The notes under the pieces are model-generated. The model did no database searches, was not told where the DNA came from, and saw only the letters and a list, made by a program, of their open reading frames with translations. Both the position numbers and the translations under genes were made by a program. Of a stretch of 64,000 nucleotides of DNA, positions 1 to 11,547 are shown one piece after another. Source of the DNA: Nocardia bhagyanarayanae (lineage in GTDB: Bacteria; Actinomycetota; Actinomycetes; Mycobacteriales; Mycobacteriaceae); the NCBI RefSeq assembly GCF_006716565.1, contig NZ_VFPG01000001.1, positions 3,162,001-3,226,000 on the forward strand, read 5' to 3'. Every line of letters starts with the position of its first letter. Position 1 is the stretch's first letter.

Positions 1-3000
1 AACCGCATGGGAAGCCCTGGAGGACGCGGGCATCGACCCGACGTCGTTGCGGGGCAGTGACACCGGCGTCTTCGCCGGTGCCTGCTCGTCGGGTTACTCC
101 GGCCGGGTGACCGGTGACCTGGAGGGATTCCGGCTGACCGGCACGTCGCACAGCGTCATCTCGGGTCGTGTCGCGTACGTGTTCGGCCTGGAAGGTCCGG
201 CGGTCACCGTGGATACGGCGTGCTCGTCGTCGCTGGTGGCGTTGCACCTGGCGTGTCAGGCGCTGCGCCAGGGCGACAGCTCGCTGGTGCTCGCCGGCGG
301 TGTGACCGTCGCGGCGAGTCCGTATCTGTACGTGGACTTCGCCAGGCAGCGCGGCCTGGCACCGGACGGTCGTTGCAAGGCGTTCTCGGCCGCCGCCGAC
401 GGTGTGGCGTGGTCGGAGGGTTCGGGTGTCCTTGTGCTCGAACGCCTTTCGGATGCCCAGCGGCTCGGCCACAACATTCTGGCGGTCGTTCGCGGTAGCG
501 CGGTGAACCAGGACGGCGCGAGCAACGGTCTGACCGCTCCGAACGGTCCGTCGCAGGAGCGAGTGATCGCGCAGGCCCTCGCCAATGCCGGGATCTCGGC
601 GGTCGACGTGGACGCTGTCGAGGCGCACGGGACCGGAACGACGCTGGGCGATCCGATCGAGGCACAGGCTTTGATCGCCGCCTACGGCCAGGAACGCGGC
701 GATCGGGAGCCGTTGCGGATCGGTTCGGTGAAATCCAATATCGGCCATGCCGTGGCCGCCGCCGGTGTGGCCGGTGTGATCAAGATGGTGCAGGCGATGC
801 GGCACGAGCGGTTGCCGCGGACGCTGCACGTCGATTCGCCGTCGCCGCACGTGGATTGGACTTCGGGTGCGGTGCGTCTGCTGACCGAAGCCGAACCGTG
901 GACCGCCGCCGAGCGGGTGCGTCGGGCGGGTGTGTCGTCGTTCGGAATCAGCGGCACCAACGCGCATGTGATCCTCGAAGAAGCACCTGCCGCACCGGTA
1001 GCGCCCGCCGAGGTCGTCGAAGACGCGGAGCGGCAGTCGAACACGGCCGTGCCGCTCATCCCATTGCTGGTGTCGGGCAAGGGCGAGGCAGGATTGCGCG
1101 CGCAGGCCGCCCGGCTGCGTGCGTGGCTCTCGGAGCGGCCGGAGATCGACATCGCGGACGCGGCCTATGCGCTGGCGACCGCACGGGCCCAGCTGGATTC
1201 GCGGAGTGTGATCCTAGGTCGTGATCGAGACGAGCTGCTCGAGCGGTTGACGAGTCTCGCCGAATCGGGATCCGGCGCCGGTGTCGTTGTCGGCGCCGTC
1301 GGTTCGGGGCAGACGGCATTCTTGTGCACCGGTCAGGGCGCGCAGCGGGTCGGTATGGGCGCCGGGTTGTACGAGGCGTTCCCGGTCTTCGCGGACGCGT
1401 TGGATTCGGTGTGCGCCCAGTTCGATCCGGTGCTGGGATGTTCGCTGAAACAGTTGATGTTCAGCGGCGCCATCGGCGCTACCGGCGCCACGGTGCTGGA
1501 TCGGACGGAGTTCACCCAGCCCGCGCTGTTCGCCTTCGAAGTGGCGCTGTATCGCCTGCTGGAGTCCTTCGGTGTGACCCCGGACGTGTTGATCGGCCAC
1601 TCGATCGGAGAAGTCGCGGCCGCGTACCTCGCTGGCCTGTGGTCGCTGGAGGACGCCTGCCGGTTGGTGGCAGCGCGCGGCCGTCTCATGGGGGCGTTGC
1701 CCGAGGGCGGCGCGATGCTGGCCATCGCGGCCTCGGAAACCGAAGTGAACGCTGTGGTCGCCCGGTACCCCGGCCGAGTGTCGGTTGCGGCGGTGAACGC
1801 GCCTGCGGCCCTGGTGATTTCCGGTGACGAAGACGCGATCGCCGAGGTCGAATCCCTGCACGCCGAGCGCGGCAGGAAGACGTCACGACTGCGGGTCAGC
1901 CACGCCTTCCACTCGCACCGGATGGAGCCGATGCTGGCCGAATTCGAGGCTGTCGCGAAGGACTTGACGTACCACCGGCCGCGCCTGCCGGTGGTATCGA
2001 ATGTGTCCGGTCGGCTGGCCGGGGACGAGATGACCGAACCCGCCTACTGGGTTCGGCAGGTGCGGGCCGCGGTGCGATTCGCGCCGGGCATCGAGACGTT
2101 GCTCGCCTCGGGTATCCGCCGATTTCTGGAGATCGGGCCCGACGCGGTGCTGGCGGCGTTGACCCGGCAGACCCTTCCGGAGGGCGCGGAGTCGGTGGTG
2201 ATCGCGGCAGCGCGGCGGGAACACGATGAGCTCCAACAGTTCTCGACGATGCTGGCGCACGCGCACACAGCCGGTGTGAGCGTGGATTGGACGCCGCTGT
2301 TCGCGCGCCGGGCGATGCGACGAGTTCCGCTGCCCACCTATGCCTTCCAGCACCAGCGATTCTGGTTGCCGCCGCGTCCCGAAGCCACCGGCGAGACCGG
2401 CCACCCGTTGCTCACCGGTGTGGTGCCGGTGGCCGGTAAGGACGAGTTCGTTTTCACCGGCAGGTTCTCGCTGCCGACCGACCCGTGGGTCGCCGACCAT
2501 ATGACCTACGGCACCGTGGTGCTGCCGAGCGCGACCCTCGTCGAGTTCCTGCTCGTCGCGGGCAGCCGAATCGATTGCGGCGTCGTCGAAGAGCTGACCC
2601 TGGAGGCTCCGATACTCCCGTCGGAAGACGACGAGGTCGAACTCCAGGTGTCCGTGGGGGAACCCGATGGGACCGGGCGACGGCAGTTCGGTTTCTACTT
2701 CCGAAAGTCCGGTCGCGGATCGGGCGAATGGGTGCGCAACGCCAGCGGTGTACTGGCACCTTCGTGGGACGGCGACGACGCTCTGCTGAACCGGCTGCGG
2801 GACGAGGCATGGCCGCCGGTCGACGCCGAAACTCTCGACACCGCATGGATTCCCGAGCGGATCGCCGAGGGGTCCGGACTCGAATACGGTCCGGCGTTCA
2901 TCGGTGTCGACGCCGCATGGCAGCGGGGCGAGACCGTCTTCTCCGAGATCACGCTGGACACCGCCGCCGCGCCGGAACCCGAGCGGTTCGATCTGCATCC

Positions 3001-4918
3001 CGCCCTGCTCGACCTGGTGATGCACGCCGGGCTGGCCGGGCTCGTCTGGCGCGATCTGGACAGCGATCCGAACACCGGCCGCTTGCTGTTCCGCTGGGGC
3101 GGGGCTCGACTACATCGGCCGGTGGTCAAGGCGACGACGCTGCGGGTCATCGCCGTGGCGACCGGACCGGAGACGATCTCCGTCGCGACCGTCGACGATT
3201 CGGGGCGGCCCGTGGTCTCCGTCGACGCGGTCGTCATGCGGCCGTACGACGTGAAACAGATGCGTGGCACCCTGGCCGGTGATGACGCCGACCTCTACGA
3301 GATCCAGTGGACGCCCGCGCCGGTAGCGGCGCCGAATGTGTCCGCGGACCGCATGGCCGTACTCGGTTCGGCGCCGGTCGCCGGAATCGACACCAGCTAT
3401 TCCAGTCCTTCGGAACTCGCTGCGGCACAGACGATTCCGGACGTCGTGTGCTGGCATCCGGAGGTCGGCGCCGCGGCCGGCGACCCGGTGGTCGTTCGCG
3501 GCCACCTGGAAACGGCGCTGGCGACGGTCCAGGCCTGGCTGGCGGAAGACCGTCTGGCCGACACTCGCCTGGTCGTGCTGACCACGAACGGCGCCGGACT
3601 GCCAGGTGAGGCGCCGGATCTCGCCGCGGCGGCCGTCCGGGGCCTGATGCGCAGCGCGCAAACCGAATATCCGGGCCGATTCGTCCTCCTCGACGCCGAC
3701 CCGTCGGCCGCCGCACCCGTGATCGACCCGACGCTGGTCGGTGCGGTTATCGCGACGGGCGAAGAGCAGGCCGCGGTGCGCGCCGGGGCGCTGCTCGTGC
3801 CCAGACTGGTGCGAGCGCGGGCCGAGGACGACGCCGACCCGGCATTTGGCACAGGCACCGTACTGATCACCGGCGGTACCGGCGGCCTCGGCGCACTCGT
3901 GGCTCGTCATCTGGTCTCCGCACACGGAGTTCGCCGTTTGCTGCTGGTGTCCAGGCGTGGTGAAACCGCCGACGGTGCAACGGAGCTGGCGTCCGAGCTG
4001 GCGGAAGCGGGCGCCGCTGTCCGGGTGGCGGCCTGCGATGTGGGCGATCGCGAAGCCCTTCGCGCCCTTCTGGATTCGATCGAGGCCGATCACCCGCTGA
4101 CCGGTGTAGTACACGCGGCGGGCGTCCTCGACGACGGCACGCTCGCGGGCATGTCGGCCGGGCAGCTGCGGCGCGTGTTCGACCCGAAGGCTGCGGCTGC
4201 CTGGCATCTGCACGAGCTCACGCGGGATCGTGGCCTGTCGGCCTTCGTGCTGTTCTCGTCCGTCGCGGCGACGATCGGCACGGCGGGACAGGGCAACTAC
4301 GCGGCGGCCAACGCATTCCTCGACGCGCTGGCGCACCGCCGACGCGCCGCGGGGCTGCCCGCGACTTCGCTGGCCTGGGGGCCCTGGAACTCCGCCGCCG
4401 GTATGACCGGCGGCTTGGACCGCGGCGCCCTCGCCCGCTGGGAAAGGCTCGGTCTCCACCCCCTCGGCAACGACGAAGGTCTCCGCCTGTTCGACGCGGC
4501 CACCGCCCGCGCCACCGCCCACGTGGCAGCGATCGGGTTCGACCCGGCGGAGCTGCGGCGCGAAGCGCGCGACGGTGCGGTGCCCGCGGTGCTCCGCGGT
4601 TTCCTGCCCCGCACCACGGACCGGCCCGCGGCGGCGTCGAGTTCGCTGGGCACCCGGCTGAGCCAGGTCCCTGAGGCCGAACGCGCCCAGGTGGTGCTCG
4701 ACCTGGTCCGGGAACACGCGGCAGCCGTGCTCGGCCACGGTTCCGCCGACGACATCAATCCCGGCGAGCGATTCGACGCACTGGGATTCGACTCGCTCGG
4801 CGGTGTCGAATTCCGCAACCGCCTATCCAAGGCCACCGGTGTCCAGCTGCCGTCCACCCTGGTCTTCGACCACCCCACCGCCGCGGCGGTCGCCACCCTC
4901 TTGCACTCCAAGATCACG
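1..4918 (+). other. PKS module 1: KS(partial)-AT-DH-KR-ACP
   Basis: The KS lacks its N-terminal half only because the window cuts it; the catalytic Cys and the HGTGT and NIGH histidine motifs are present. AT has HAFHS, so malonyl-CoA is expected. DH retains a HxxxGxxxxP motif (HMTYG...P) and HPALLD, but the residues after the proline are SAT rather than the usual GT, as in module 3. KR has an LDD motif (B type) plus catalytic Lys, Ser, Tyr and Asn. Predicted output is a trans alkene. Confidence 0.9.
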
Positions 4919-7900
4919 GGAACCGAATCCGGTGCCAAGGCGGCCCGCGTGTCGCGTCGGGTACGCGTGGACGAGCCCATCGCGATCGTCGGCATGAGCT
5001 GCCGGTTCCCCGGCGGCGTCCGAACACCGGAGCAGTTGTGGGATCTGGTGCGGTCCGGCACCGATGCCACCACGGAATTCCCGGACGATCGCGGCTGGAA
5101 TCTCCAGCAGCTGATCGACCAGGATCCGGACAAGCCGGGGACTGTCTACAGCCGCGGCGGTGGATTCCTCGATGACGCCGCTGATTTCGACGCGGGATTC
5201 TTCGGGATCAGCCCGCGCGAGGCCCTGGCGATGGATCCGCAGCAGCGGTTGCTGCTGGAAGCCTCCTGGGAGGCGTTGGAGCACTCCGGAATCGACCCGG
5301 TCACGTTGCGCGGCAGCGATACCGGCGTGTTCGCAGGCGCGTGCGCTTCGGGGTACGTCGACCGGGTCACCGGCGACCTCGAAGGGTACCGGCTGACCGG
5401 CACCACCCACAGTGTCGTCTCGGGCCGCGTCGCCTACGTGTTCGGCCTCGAGGGACCGGCGGTCACCATCGACACCGCATGCTCGTCGTCACTGGTGGCC
5501 TTGCACTTGGCGTGTCAGGCCTTGCGTCAGGGCGAGACGTCGCTGGCCTTGGCGGGCGGCGTCACCGTGGCGGCGACCCCGTATCTCTCCGTGGATTTCG
5601 CGCGGCAGCGCGGCCTGTCGCCGGATGGCCGCTGCAAGGCGTTCTCCGCCGCGGCCGACGGTGTGGCCTTCGCCGAAGGCGTGGGTGTCCTGGTCTTGGA
5701 GCGGCTGTCGGACGCGCAGCGGCTCGGCCACGACATCCTGGCCGTCGTCCGGGGCAGCGCGGTGAACCAGGACGGTGCGAGCAACGGTCTGACCGCTCCG
5801 AACGGTCCGTCGCAGGAGCGAGTGATCGCGCAGGCCCTCGCCAATGCCGGGCTCACACCCGCCGACGTCGATGCGGTGGAAGCGCACGGGACCGGCACTC
5901 CCCTCGGGGATCCCATCGAAGCCAACGCGTTGATCTCCGCGTACGGACAGGAGCGTGGGGACCGCGAGCCGCTGCGCATCGGATCGATCAAGTCGAATAT
6001 CGGTCACACCGTGGCCGCGGCCGGTGTCGGCGGCGTGATCAAGATGGTGCAGGCGCTGCGACACGAAACCCTGCCCAAGACACTGCACGCGGACGAGCCG
6101 AGCCCCCATGTGGACTGGTCCGCGGGCGATGTCCAGCTGTTGACCGAGGCCCAGCCGTGGCCCGCCGGTGGACGGGTCCGTCGAGCGGGCGTGTCGTCGT
6201 TCGGTGTCAGCGGCACCAACGCGCACGCGATCCTCGAGGAAGCGCCGGCCAAGGCAGTGTCGATGACCGAGCACGATTCGGCCTCGTCGAAAGTCGCTGT
6301 GCCGTGGACGATCTCGGCCAAATCGGAGGACGGCCTCCGGGCACAGGCCGAGCGGTTGCGTGCGTGGTTGATCGATCGCCCGGAGGCCGACACCTGGTCG
6401 GTGGCGCGGTCCTTGGTGGACACGCGGGCATCGCTGGATCACCGGGGGGTCGTCGTCGGCCGGGATCGAGACGAATTGCTCGCCGGTCTGGCCGATTTGG
6501 CGGTGGGTGCGCCGGGCACGATCGCGGGGACGGCGGGTTCGGGAAAGACGGCGTTCCTGTTCACCGGGCAGGGCGCGCAGCGGTTCGGGATGGGCGCGGG
6601 TCTGTACGAGGCGTTTCCGGTGTTCGCGGCGGCGTTGGACGAGGTGTGCGCGCAGGTCGATCCGTTGTTGGGTCGGGCGAACTCGTCGCTCCATCCCTCG
6701 ACGAGCTCGGCGCTGTCGTTGAAAGAGCTCATGTTCTCCGACACCGAGGGGTTGTTGGATCGCACGGAGTTCACCCAGCCCGCGTTGTTCGCGTTCGAGG
6801 TGGCGTTGTTCCGGCTGCTCGAATCGTTCGGCGTGGCAGCGGATCTGCTGATCGGGCATTCGATCGGTGAGTTGGCGGCGGCGTATGTGGCGGGGGTGTG
6901 GTCGCTCGCGGACGCGTGCGCGCTGGTGGTGGCGCGGGGGCGGTTGATGGGCGCCTTGCCGGAGGGCGGGGCGATGCTCGCGGTCGCCGTGTCGGAGGCC
7001 GAGGCGTTGGCGGTGCTGGCCGAGTTCGGTGAGCGGGTGTCGCTGGCGGCGGTGAACAGCCCGTCGTCGGTGGTGTTGTCCGGGGAAGAGGCCGCGATAG
7101 CGCGGATCGGTGATCGGCTCGCCGGGCAGGGAGTGCGGATCTCCCGGCTGCGGGTCAGTCACGCGTTCCACTCGGTGGCGATGGAGCCGATGCTCGACGA
7201 ATTCCGCGCTGTCGCAGAACGTTTGACATACCACGAGCCGTCGCTGCCGATCGTGTCGAACGTTTCGGCGGTCGTGGTCGGTGCCGAGCTGACCGATCCC
7301 GAGTACTGGGTCGAGCAGGTGCGAGCGTGCGTCCGGTTCGCGCCGGGGATCGACGCCCTGGTCGAGGCGGGCGCGCGGCGGTTCGTGGAGATCGGACCGG
7401 ATGCGGTGCTCGCCGCGATGACGCGGCAATGTCTTGCCGAGACTCCGGCCGTCGAGGCCAAGTCCACGGTGGTCGCGGCCGCCCGGCGCTCGATCGACGA
7501 GCCGACCCAGTTCGTGTCCGCGCTGGCGCAAGCCGCTGTCGTCGGTGTCGGGGTGGACTGGACGCCGCTGTACGCGGGCCGCCGCACCGAGCGGGTGGCG
7601 CTGCCGACCTACGCGTTCCAGCATCGACGCTACTGGGCACAGCCGGTCGACGCGCCGGACCTGCGGCAGTCGGGCCTGGACGCCGCGGGGCATCCGCTGT
7701 TGGGCGCGCTGGTGCGGTTGCCGGAATCCGAGGACGTGGTGTTCACCGGAAGGCTGTCTCGGGCCGGTCATCCTTGGCTGGCCGATCATGCCGTCGCCGG
7801 GGTGACGCTGCTGCCCGGCGCCGCCCTCGTGGAGCTGGTCCTGCACGTGGGAACGGTGCTGGAACGCCCCCGACTCGCGGAGCTGGTCATCGAGGCGCCG

Positions 7901-10900
7901 CTGCCGATACCGGTGTCCGCCGGGTCGGCCGTCGAATTGCGAGTGGTAGCGGGTGGCCCGGATGAAACCGGCGCACGGACGGTGTCGGTGTACTCGCGAT
8001 CCATCGGCGGTGCTTCGGACTCGCGCGGCGACGACCCGGACCGGTGGGTTCGCCACGCGGTCGCGACGGTCACCGCGGGATCGGACACGCCCCCGGTCGA
8101 CTCCGTTCCGGTCAGCTGGCCGCCCGCGGACGCGACGGCGATCGCGATCGATCACGCCTACGCCGATCTGGCCGAGCGGGGCTATGAATACGGACCCGCG
8201 TTCCGCGGACTGACCGCCCTGTGGCGGCGCGAAGGCGAGGTGTTCGCCGAGGTCGTCCTGCCGGAGTCGGCACGTTCGGACGGCGCGCGATTCGGCGTGC
8301 ATCCGGCATTGCTGGATGCCGCGCTGCACGCGATCCTGCTCGGTGGGCTGGCTCCCGACACCCGGGCCGGGATGATCGCCGTCCCGTTCTCCTGGGAGAA
8401 CATCGCCCTGTACGCGACGGGCGCGACCACGGTGCGGGTCCGCGCCGCCGTGACCGGCTCCGGACGGGCGGGCGAGCCGATAACCGTAAGTCTGGCCGAC
8501 CCGGCAGGCGTGGCTGTCGCCGAAGTGGGCGCGCTGACGCTGGGGATGTTGTCGGCCGACGCGCTCGGCTCGGCGCACCGTCGCACCGAAGGCATTGGCT
8601 ACCAGCTCGATTGGGTTCCGCTACCCGAGCCCGCCGGTGCGCTCACCGCGGCCGACACCTGGAGCCGCGCCGAGGACGGCGATGGCGAAACCGTGACGAT
8701 CGCGGGACGGGACGCGACGGTGGTGCGGCTCGACGCCACGACCGTCGACGGCGATCTCCCCGCGGCGGTGCGGGACCGGGTCACCGAACTCGCGGCGCGG
8801 GTGCGGCGACTGCTGACTCGGGACCGCCGCGTCATCGTGGTGACCCGGCACGCGGTCGCCATCCATGCCCACGAGCCGGTGGACCTGCCCACGGCGGCGA
8901 TGTGGGGTCTCCTGCGTACGGCGCAGAGCGAGAACCCGGACCGGCTGCTCCTCGTCGATGTCGAGGACTGGGCGGATTACCGGACCGCCGTGGCACTGGC
9001 CTCGGCTACCGGCGACGAACCCCAGCTGGCCGTGCGGCGCGGAAAGGCATACGCACCGCGGCTGAACCGCGCCGGTTCGAACCCGCTCGAAGTCGCGTCG
9101 CGCAATACCCCGGTCGACGCGGTCGTGCCTGGAAGCGCTGGCGTCGCGCCCCCGGACGGACCGTATCGAACGTCACCGTGGGAGCTGACGGTGCTCGGCA
9201 AGGGCACGCTCACCGGCGACAACTTCGCCGTCAGCGACGATCCGACGGCGTCGGAACCGCTTGCCCCGGGGCAGGTCCGGGTGAGTATGCGGTCGGTCGG
9301 CCTCAACTTCCGAGATGTGCTGATCGCGCTCGGTACCTACCCCGACCCAGCCGCGCGAATCGGCGGCGAGGGCGCCGGGGTGGTGGTGGAGGTCGCACCG
9401 GATGTGACCGAATTCGCCCCCGGCGACCGGGTTTTCGGGTTGATCCCGGGCGTCGGATCGGTGGCGGTGGCCGATCACCGACTGCTCGCGCCGATTCCGC
9501 GTGGCTGGTCGTTCGCTCAGGCCGCGGCGATTCCGATCGTGTACGCGACCGCCTACTACGGTCTCGTCGATCTGGCCGGTGCGCGCCCCGGCGAGACGCT
9601 GTTGCTGCATGCGGCCACGGGTGGTGTCGGCCTGGCGGCCGTGCAACTCGCCCGACACCTGGGCCTGCGATTGTTGGTCACCGCCAGCGAGCCCAAGTGG
9701 AAAGTCCTGCGTGACTTGGGATTCGACGACGCTCAGATCGGCAACTCGCGCACGCTGGATTTCGAGCGGAAGTTCCTCGACGCCACCGACGGTCGCGGTG
9801 TGGACATCGTGTTGGATTCGCTGGCGGGCGAATTCGTGGATGCGTCGTTGCGTCTGCTGCCGCGCGGTGGCCGGTTCGTGGAAATGGGCATGATCGACCG
9901 GCGGGATCCGGCCGAGGTGGCCGCCGAACATCCGGGGGTGGACTACCACAGTTTCGTGCTGATGGAGGTCGATCCGGATCGGCTGCACGAGATTCTGACC
10001 GCCCTGGTCGAGCTCTTCGAGGCCGGGAAGCTGACGCCGACCCCGCCCACCGCGTCGGACCTGCGGCACGCGCCGGATGCCTACCGGTACCTGAGTCAGG
10101 CCCGGCATATCGGCAAGAACGTGCTCACCGTGCCGGCGCCGTTGCGGCCGGAGGGCACTGTTCTCGTCACCGGCGGCACCGGAGGATTGGGCGCGGTGGT
10201 CGCGCGACACCTGATCACCGCGCATGGCGTGCGCCGGTTGGTGTTGGCAGGTAGGCGGGGTCCGGAAGCGCCGGGTGCCACCGAACTCGCCGCCGAGCTG
10301 ACCGCGCTCGGCGCGCACGTGGACGTGGTCGCGTGTGACGCGGCCGATCGCGCCGCACTGGACGCGGTGCTGGCGGGAATACCGTCGCGGCATCCGTTGA
10401 CCGCTGTCGTGCACGCGGCGGGTGTGCTGGCCGACGGTCTGCTCGCCACCATGACGCCGGAGCAGATCGCGCGGGTGTTGCGGCCGAAGGTGGACGCGGC
10501 CTGGAACTTGCACGAGGCGACCAAGGACTTGGATCTGTCGGCGTTCGTGCTGTACTCCTCGATCGCGGGCGTGATCGGCAATCCGGGCCAGGCGAACTAC
10601 GCGGCCGCCAATGTCTTCCTCGACGCGTTGGCGCAACACCGGCACGTCACCGGTCTGCCCGCGACGTCGGTGGTCTGGGGGCCGTGGCAGCAGAGCGGCG
10701 GGATGACCAGCGCGCTCGGCGAGGCCGACCTGGCCCGCTTGCGGCGTGCGGGTCTGCTGCCGTTGGGCGACGAGGACGGCATGGAGCTGTTCGACGCCGC
10801 GCTGGCGGGCGGCCGGTCGTCGTTCGTGGCGGTCCGGATCGACCGAACGGCTCTCGGCGCGGCGGCTCCCGATGACGTGCACGCGGTCATGCGGGAGATC

Positions 10901-11497
10901 GCCCCTGGCTCGTCGCGACCGGCGCGGCGCGGGGTGGGCGATCCGGCGGGCGCGACGGCGCCGAATGGGCGCCCCGCGGGGGCCGCGACCCTGGCGGCGC
11001 AACTGCTCGGCCGTTCGACAGCCGAACAAGAAGGTCTGCTCCTCGACGTGATCCGGGCTCAGGCCGCGGTCGTCCTGGGACACTCCGGTGCGGACGCGAC
11101 CCCGCCGGACAAACCGTTCAGTGATATCGGGTTCGACTCGCTGGGCGTGATGGAGTTCCGCAACCGGCTGAAATCCGCTGTGGGCGTGGAGTTGTCCGCG
11201 ACCGCGATGTTCGACTATCCGACGCCGGAGGCGCTGGCCGGTTTCCTCCGCCAAGAGCTCGTTCCGGCGGAGGACCCCGCGGAGCGCATCGCGGCCGAGA
11301 TCGATGCGCTGGCGCGCAGTTGTGCGAACGCCGAGCTGTCGGCCCCGGACCGGGCGGATATCGCGAGCAGATTGACCGCACTGTTGCGTGAGCTCGAAGG
11401 CAAGGACGTCGGTGACATCGAGCTGGACGGCGGCGCCGACAGCCTCGATTCCGCCGACGATCGCGAGCTTTTCGACTTCATCGACCAAATCAGCTGA
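1..11497 (+). CDS. Type I modular polyketide synthase, modules 1-2 (5' truncated)
   Basis: The gene enters the window inside a KS; the first whole codon is at base 2, so the start lies upstream. Domains by nucleotide: KS remnant 2-985 with active-site DTACSSS; AT 1312-2260 (GHSIGE, HAFHS, malonyl type); DH 2398-3270; KR 3844-4560; ACP 4690-4915; then a second module with KS 4969-6240, AT 6540-7470, DH 7687-8530, ER 9178-10135, KR 10153-10830 and ACP 11020-11260. Both ACPs keep the phosphopantetheine serine in GFDSLG. A C-terminal tail (11275-11497) with helical segments ending in an acidic [10 protein letters not shown] stretch is a typical class 1 docking domain. It should hand the chain to the next gene, which starts 50 bp downstream. 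The proteins extend a polyketide by two acetate units, leaving one alkene and one saturated position. Whether further modules precede within this gene is unknown. Confidence 0.97.
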   Translation, partial: TAWEALEDAGIDPTSLRGSDTGVFAGACSSGYSGRVTGDLEGFRLTGTSHSVISGRVAYVFGLEGPAVTVDTACSSSLVALHLACQALRQGDSSLVLAGGVTVAASPYLYVDFARQRGLAPDGRCKAFSAAADGVAWSEGSGVLVLERLSDAQRLGHNILAVVRGSAVNQDGASNGLTAPNGPSQERVIAQALANAGISAVDVDAVEAHGTGTTLGDPIEAQALIAAYGQERGDREPLRIGSVKSNIGHAVAAAGVAGVIKMVQAMRHERLPRTLHVDSPSPHVDWTSGAVRLLTEAEPWTAAERVRRAGVSSFGISGTNAHVILEEAPAAPVAPAEVVEDAERQSNTAVPLIPLLVSGKGEAGLRAQAARLRAWLSERPEIDIADAAYALATARAQLDSRSVILGRDRDELLERLTSLAESGSGAGVVVGAVGSGQTAFLCTGQGAQRVGMGAGLYEAFPVFADALDSVCAQFDPVLGCSLKQLMFSGAIGATGATVLDRTEFTQPALFAFEVALYRLLESFGVTPDVLIGHSIGEVAAAYLAGLWSLEDACRLVAARGRLMGALPEGGAMLAIAASETEVNAVVARYPGRVSVAAVNAPAALVISGDEDAIAEVESLHAERGRKTSRLRVSHAFHSHRMEPMLAEFEAVAKDLTYHRPRLPVVSNVSGRLAGDEMTEPAYWVRQVRAAVRFAPGIETLLASGIRRFLEIGPDAVLAALTRQTLPEGAESVVIAAARREHDELQQFSTMLAHAHTAGVSVDWTPLFARRAMRRVPLPTYAFQHQRFWLPPRPEATGETGHPLLTGVVPVAGKDEFVFTGRFSLPTDPWVADHMTYGTVVLPSATLVEFLLVAGSRIDCGVVEELTLEAPILPSEDDEVELQVSVGEPDGTGRRQFGFYFRKSGRGSGEWVRNASGVLAPSWDGDDALLNRLRDEAWPPVDAETLDTAWIPERIAEGSGLEYGPAFIGVDAAWQRGETVFSEITLDTAAAPEPERFDLHPALLDLVMHAGLAGLVWRDLDSDPNTGRLLFRWGGARLHRPVVKATTLRVIAVATGPETISVATVDDSGRPVVSVDAVVMRPYDVKQMRGTLAGDDADLYEIQWTPAPVAAPNVSADRMAVLGSAPVAGIDTSYSSPSELAAAQTIPDVVCWHPEVGAAAGDPVVVRGHLETALATVQAWLAEDRLADTRLVVLTTNGAGLPGEAPDLAAAAVRGLMRSAQTEYPGRFVLLDADPSAAAPVIDPTLVGAVIATGEEQAAVRAGALLVPRLVRARAEDDADPAFGTGTVLITGGTGGLGALVARHLVSAHGVRRLLLVSRRGETADGATELASELAEAGAAVRVAACDVGDREALRALLDSIEADHPLTGVVHAAGVLDDGTLAGMSAGQLRRVFDPKAAAAWHLHELTRDRGLSAFVLFSSVAATIGTAGQGNYAAANAFLDALAHRRRAAGLPATSLAWGPWNSAAGMTGGLDRGALARWERLGLHPLGNDEGLRLFDAATARATAHVAAIGFDPAELRREARDGAVPAVLRGFLPRTTDRPAAASSSLGTRLSQVPEAERAQVVLDLVREHAAAVLGHGSADDINPGERFDALGFDSLGGVEFRNRLSKATGVQLPSTLVFDHPTAAAVATLLHSKITGTESGAKAARVSRRVRVDEPIAIVGMSCRFPGGVRTPEQLWDLVRSGTDATTEFPDDRGWNLQQLIDQDPDKPGTVYSRGGGFLDDAADFDAGFFGISPREALAMDPQQRLLLEASWEALEHSGIDPVTLRGSDTGVFAGACASGYVDRVTGDLEGYRLTGTTHSVVSGRVAYVFGLEGPAVTIDTACSSSLVALHLACQALRQGETSLALAGGVTVAATPYLSVDFARQRGLSPDGRCKAFSAAADGVAFAEGVGVLVLERLSDAQRLGHDILAVVRGSAVNQDGASNGLTAPNGPSQERVIAQALANAGLTPADVDAVEAHGTGTPLGDPIEANALISAYGQERGDREPLRIGSIKSNIGHTVAAAGVGGVIKMVQALRHETLPKTLHADEPSPHVDWSAGDVQLLTEAQPWPAGGRVRRAGVSSFGVSGTNAHAILEEAPAKAVSMTEHDSASSKVAVPWTISAKSEDGLRAQAERLRAWLIDRPEADTWSVARSLVDTRASLDHRGVVVGRDRDELLAGLADLAVGAPGTIAGTAGSGKTAFLFTGQGAQRFGMGAGLYEAFPVFAAALDEVCAQVDPLLGRANSSLHPSTSSALSLKELMFSDTEGLLDRTEFTQPALFAFEVALFRLLESFGVAADLLIGHSIGELAAAYVAGVWSLADACALVVARGRLMGALPEGGAMLAVAVSEAEALAVLAEFGERVSLAAVNSPSSVVLSGEEAAIARIGDRLAGQGVRISRLRVSHAFHSVAMEPMLDEFRAVAERLTYHEPSLPIVSNVSAVVVGAELTDPEYWVEQVRACVRFAPGIDALVEAGARRFVEIGPDAVLAAMTRQCLAETPAVEAKSTVVAAARRSIDEPTQFVSALAQAAVVGVGVDWTPLYAGRRTERVALPTYAFQHRRYWAQPVDAPDLRQSGLDAAGHPLLGALVRLPESEDVVFTGRLSRAGHPWLADHAVAGVTLLPGAALVELVLHVGTVLERPRLAELVIEAPLPIPVSAGSAVELRVVAGGPDETGARTVSVYSRSIGGASDSRGDDPDRWVRHAVATVTAGSDTPPVDSVPVSWPPADATAIAIDHAYADLAERGYEYGPAFRGLTALWRREGEVFAEVVLPESARSDGARFGVHPALLDAALHAILLGGLAPDTRAGMIAVPFSWENIALYATGATTVRVRAAVTGSGRAGEPITVSLADPAGVAVAEVGALTLGMLSADALGSAHRRTEGIGYQLDWVPLPEPAGALTAADTWSRAEDGDGETVTIAGRDATVVRLDATTVDGDLPAAVRDRVTELAARVRRLLTRDRRVIVVTRHAVAIHAHEPVDLPTAAMWGLLRTAQSENPDRLLLVDVEDWADYRTAVALASATGDEPQLAVRRGKAYAPRLNRAGSNPLEVASRNTPVDAVVPGSAGVAPPDGPYRTSPWELTVLGKGTLTGDNFAVSDDPTASEPLAPGQVRVSMRSVGLNFRDVLIALGTYPDPAARIGGEGAGVVVEVAPDVTEFAPGDRVFGLIPGVGSVAVADHRLLAPIPRGWSFAQAAAIPIVYATAYYGLVDLAGARPGETLLLHAATGGVGLAAVQLARHLGLRLLVTASEPKWKVLRDLGFDDAQIGNSRTLDFERKFLDATDGRGVDIVLDSLAGEFVDASLRLLPRGGRFVEMGMIDRRDPAEVAAEHPGVDYHSFVLMEVDPDRLHEILTALVELFEAGKLTPTPPTASDLRHAPDAYRYLSQARHIGKNVLTVPAPLRPEGTVLVTGGTGGLGAVVARHLITAHGVRRLVLAGRRGPEAPGATELAAELTALGAHVDVVACDAADRAALDAVLAGIPSRHPLTAVVHAAGVLADGLLATMTPEQIARVLRPKVDAAWNLHEATKDLDLSAFVLYSSIAGVIGNPGQANYAAANVFLDALAQHRHVTGLPATSVVWGPWQQSGGMTSALGEADLARLRRAGLLPLGDEDGMELFDAALAGGRSSFVAVRIDRTALGAAAPDDVHAVMREIAPGSSRPARRGVGDPAGATAPNGRPAGAATLAAQLLGRSTAEQEGLLLDVIRAQAAVVLGHSGADATPPDKPFSDIGFDSLGVMEFRNRLKSAVGVELSATAMFDYPTPEALAGFLRQELVPAEDPAERIAAEIDALARSCANAELSAPDRADIASRLTALLRELEGKDVGDIELDGGADSLDSADDRELFDFIDQIS
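4969..11262 (+). other. PKS module 2: KS-AT-DH-ER-KR-ACP (fully reducing)
   Basis: This is the only module here with an enoylreductase. The ER (about 9178-10135) shows the VGLNFRD motif and the nucleotide-binding [11 protein letters not shown] motif. AT is malonyl type (GHSIGE, HAFHS). DH has HAVAG...P and [12 protein letters not shown] has LAD in place of LDD but keeps the last Asp and the Ser/Tyr/Asn/Lys set, so it should be active; its stereochemistry is erased by DH and ER. Predicted output is a saturated CH2-CH2 unit. Confidence 0.92.
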
Positions 11498-11535
11498 AGC
11501 AAGTTCAGCGCCCCTCAGCTGAGTACACACGATCT

Positions 11536-11539
11536 GGAG
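11536..11539 (+). promoter_or_regulatory. Ribosome binding site of PKS gene 2
   Basis: GGAG lies 8 bases before the ATG at 11548 and supports that start. The 50-bp gap from gene 1 (11498-11547) holds no other clear signal, only a weak 6-bp stem (11493-11498 with 11504-11509) that overlaps the gene 1 stop codon. Confidence 0.6.
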
Positions 11540-11547
11540 TTCCGCCG

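Noticed and set aside
11493..11509. Small inverted repeat after gene 1 as a terminator
   Set aside because: The stem is only 6 bp, overlaps the stop codon and lacks a T-run. The next gene starts 50 bp later with its own ribosome binding site, so read-through is expected.
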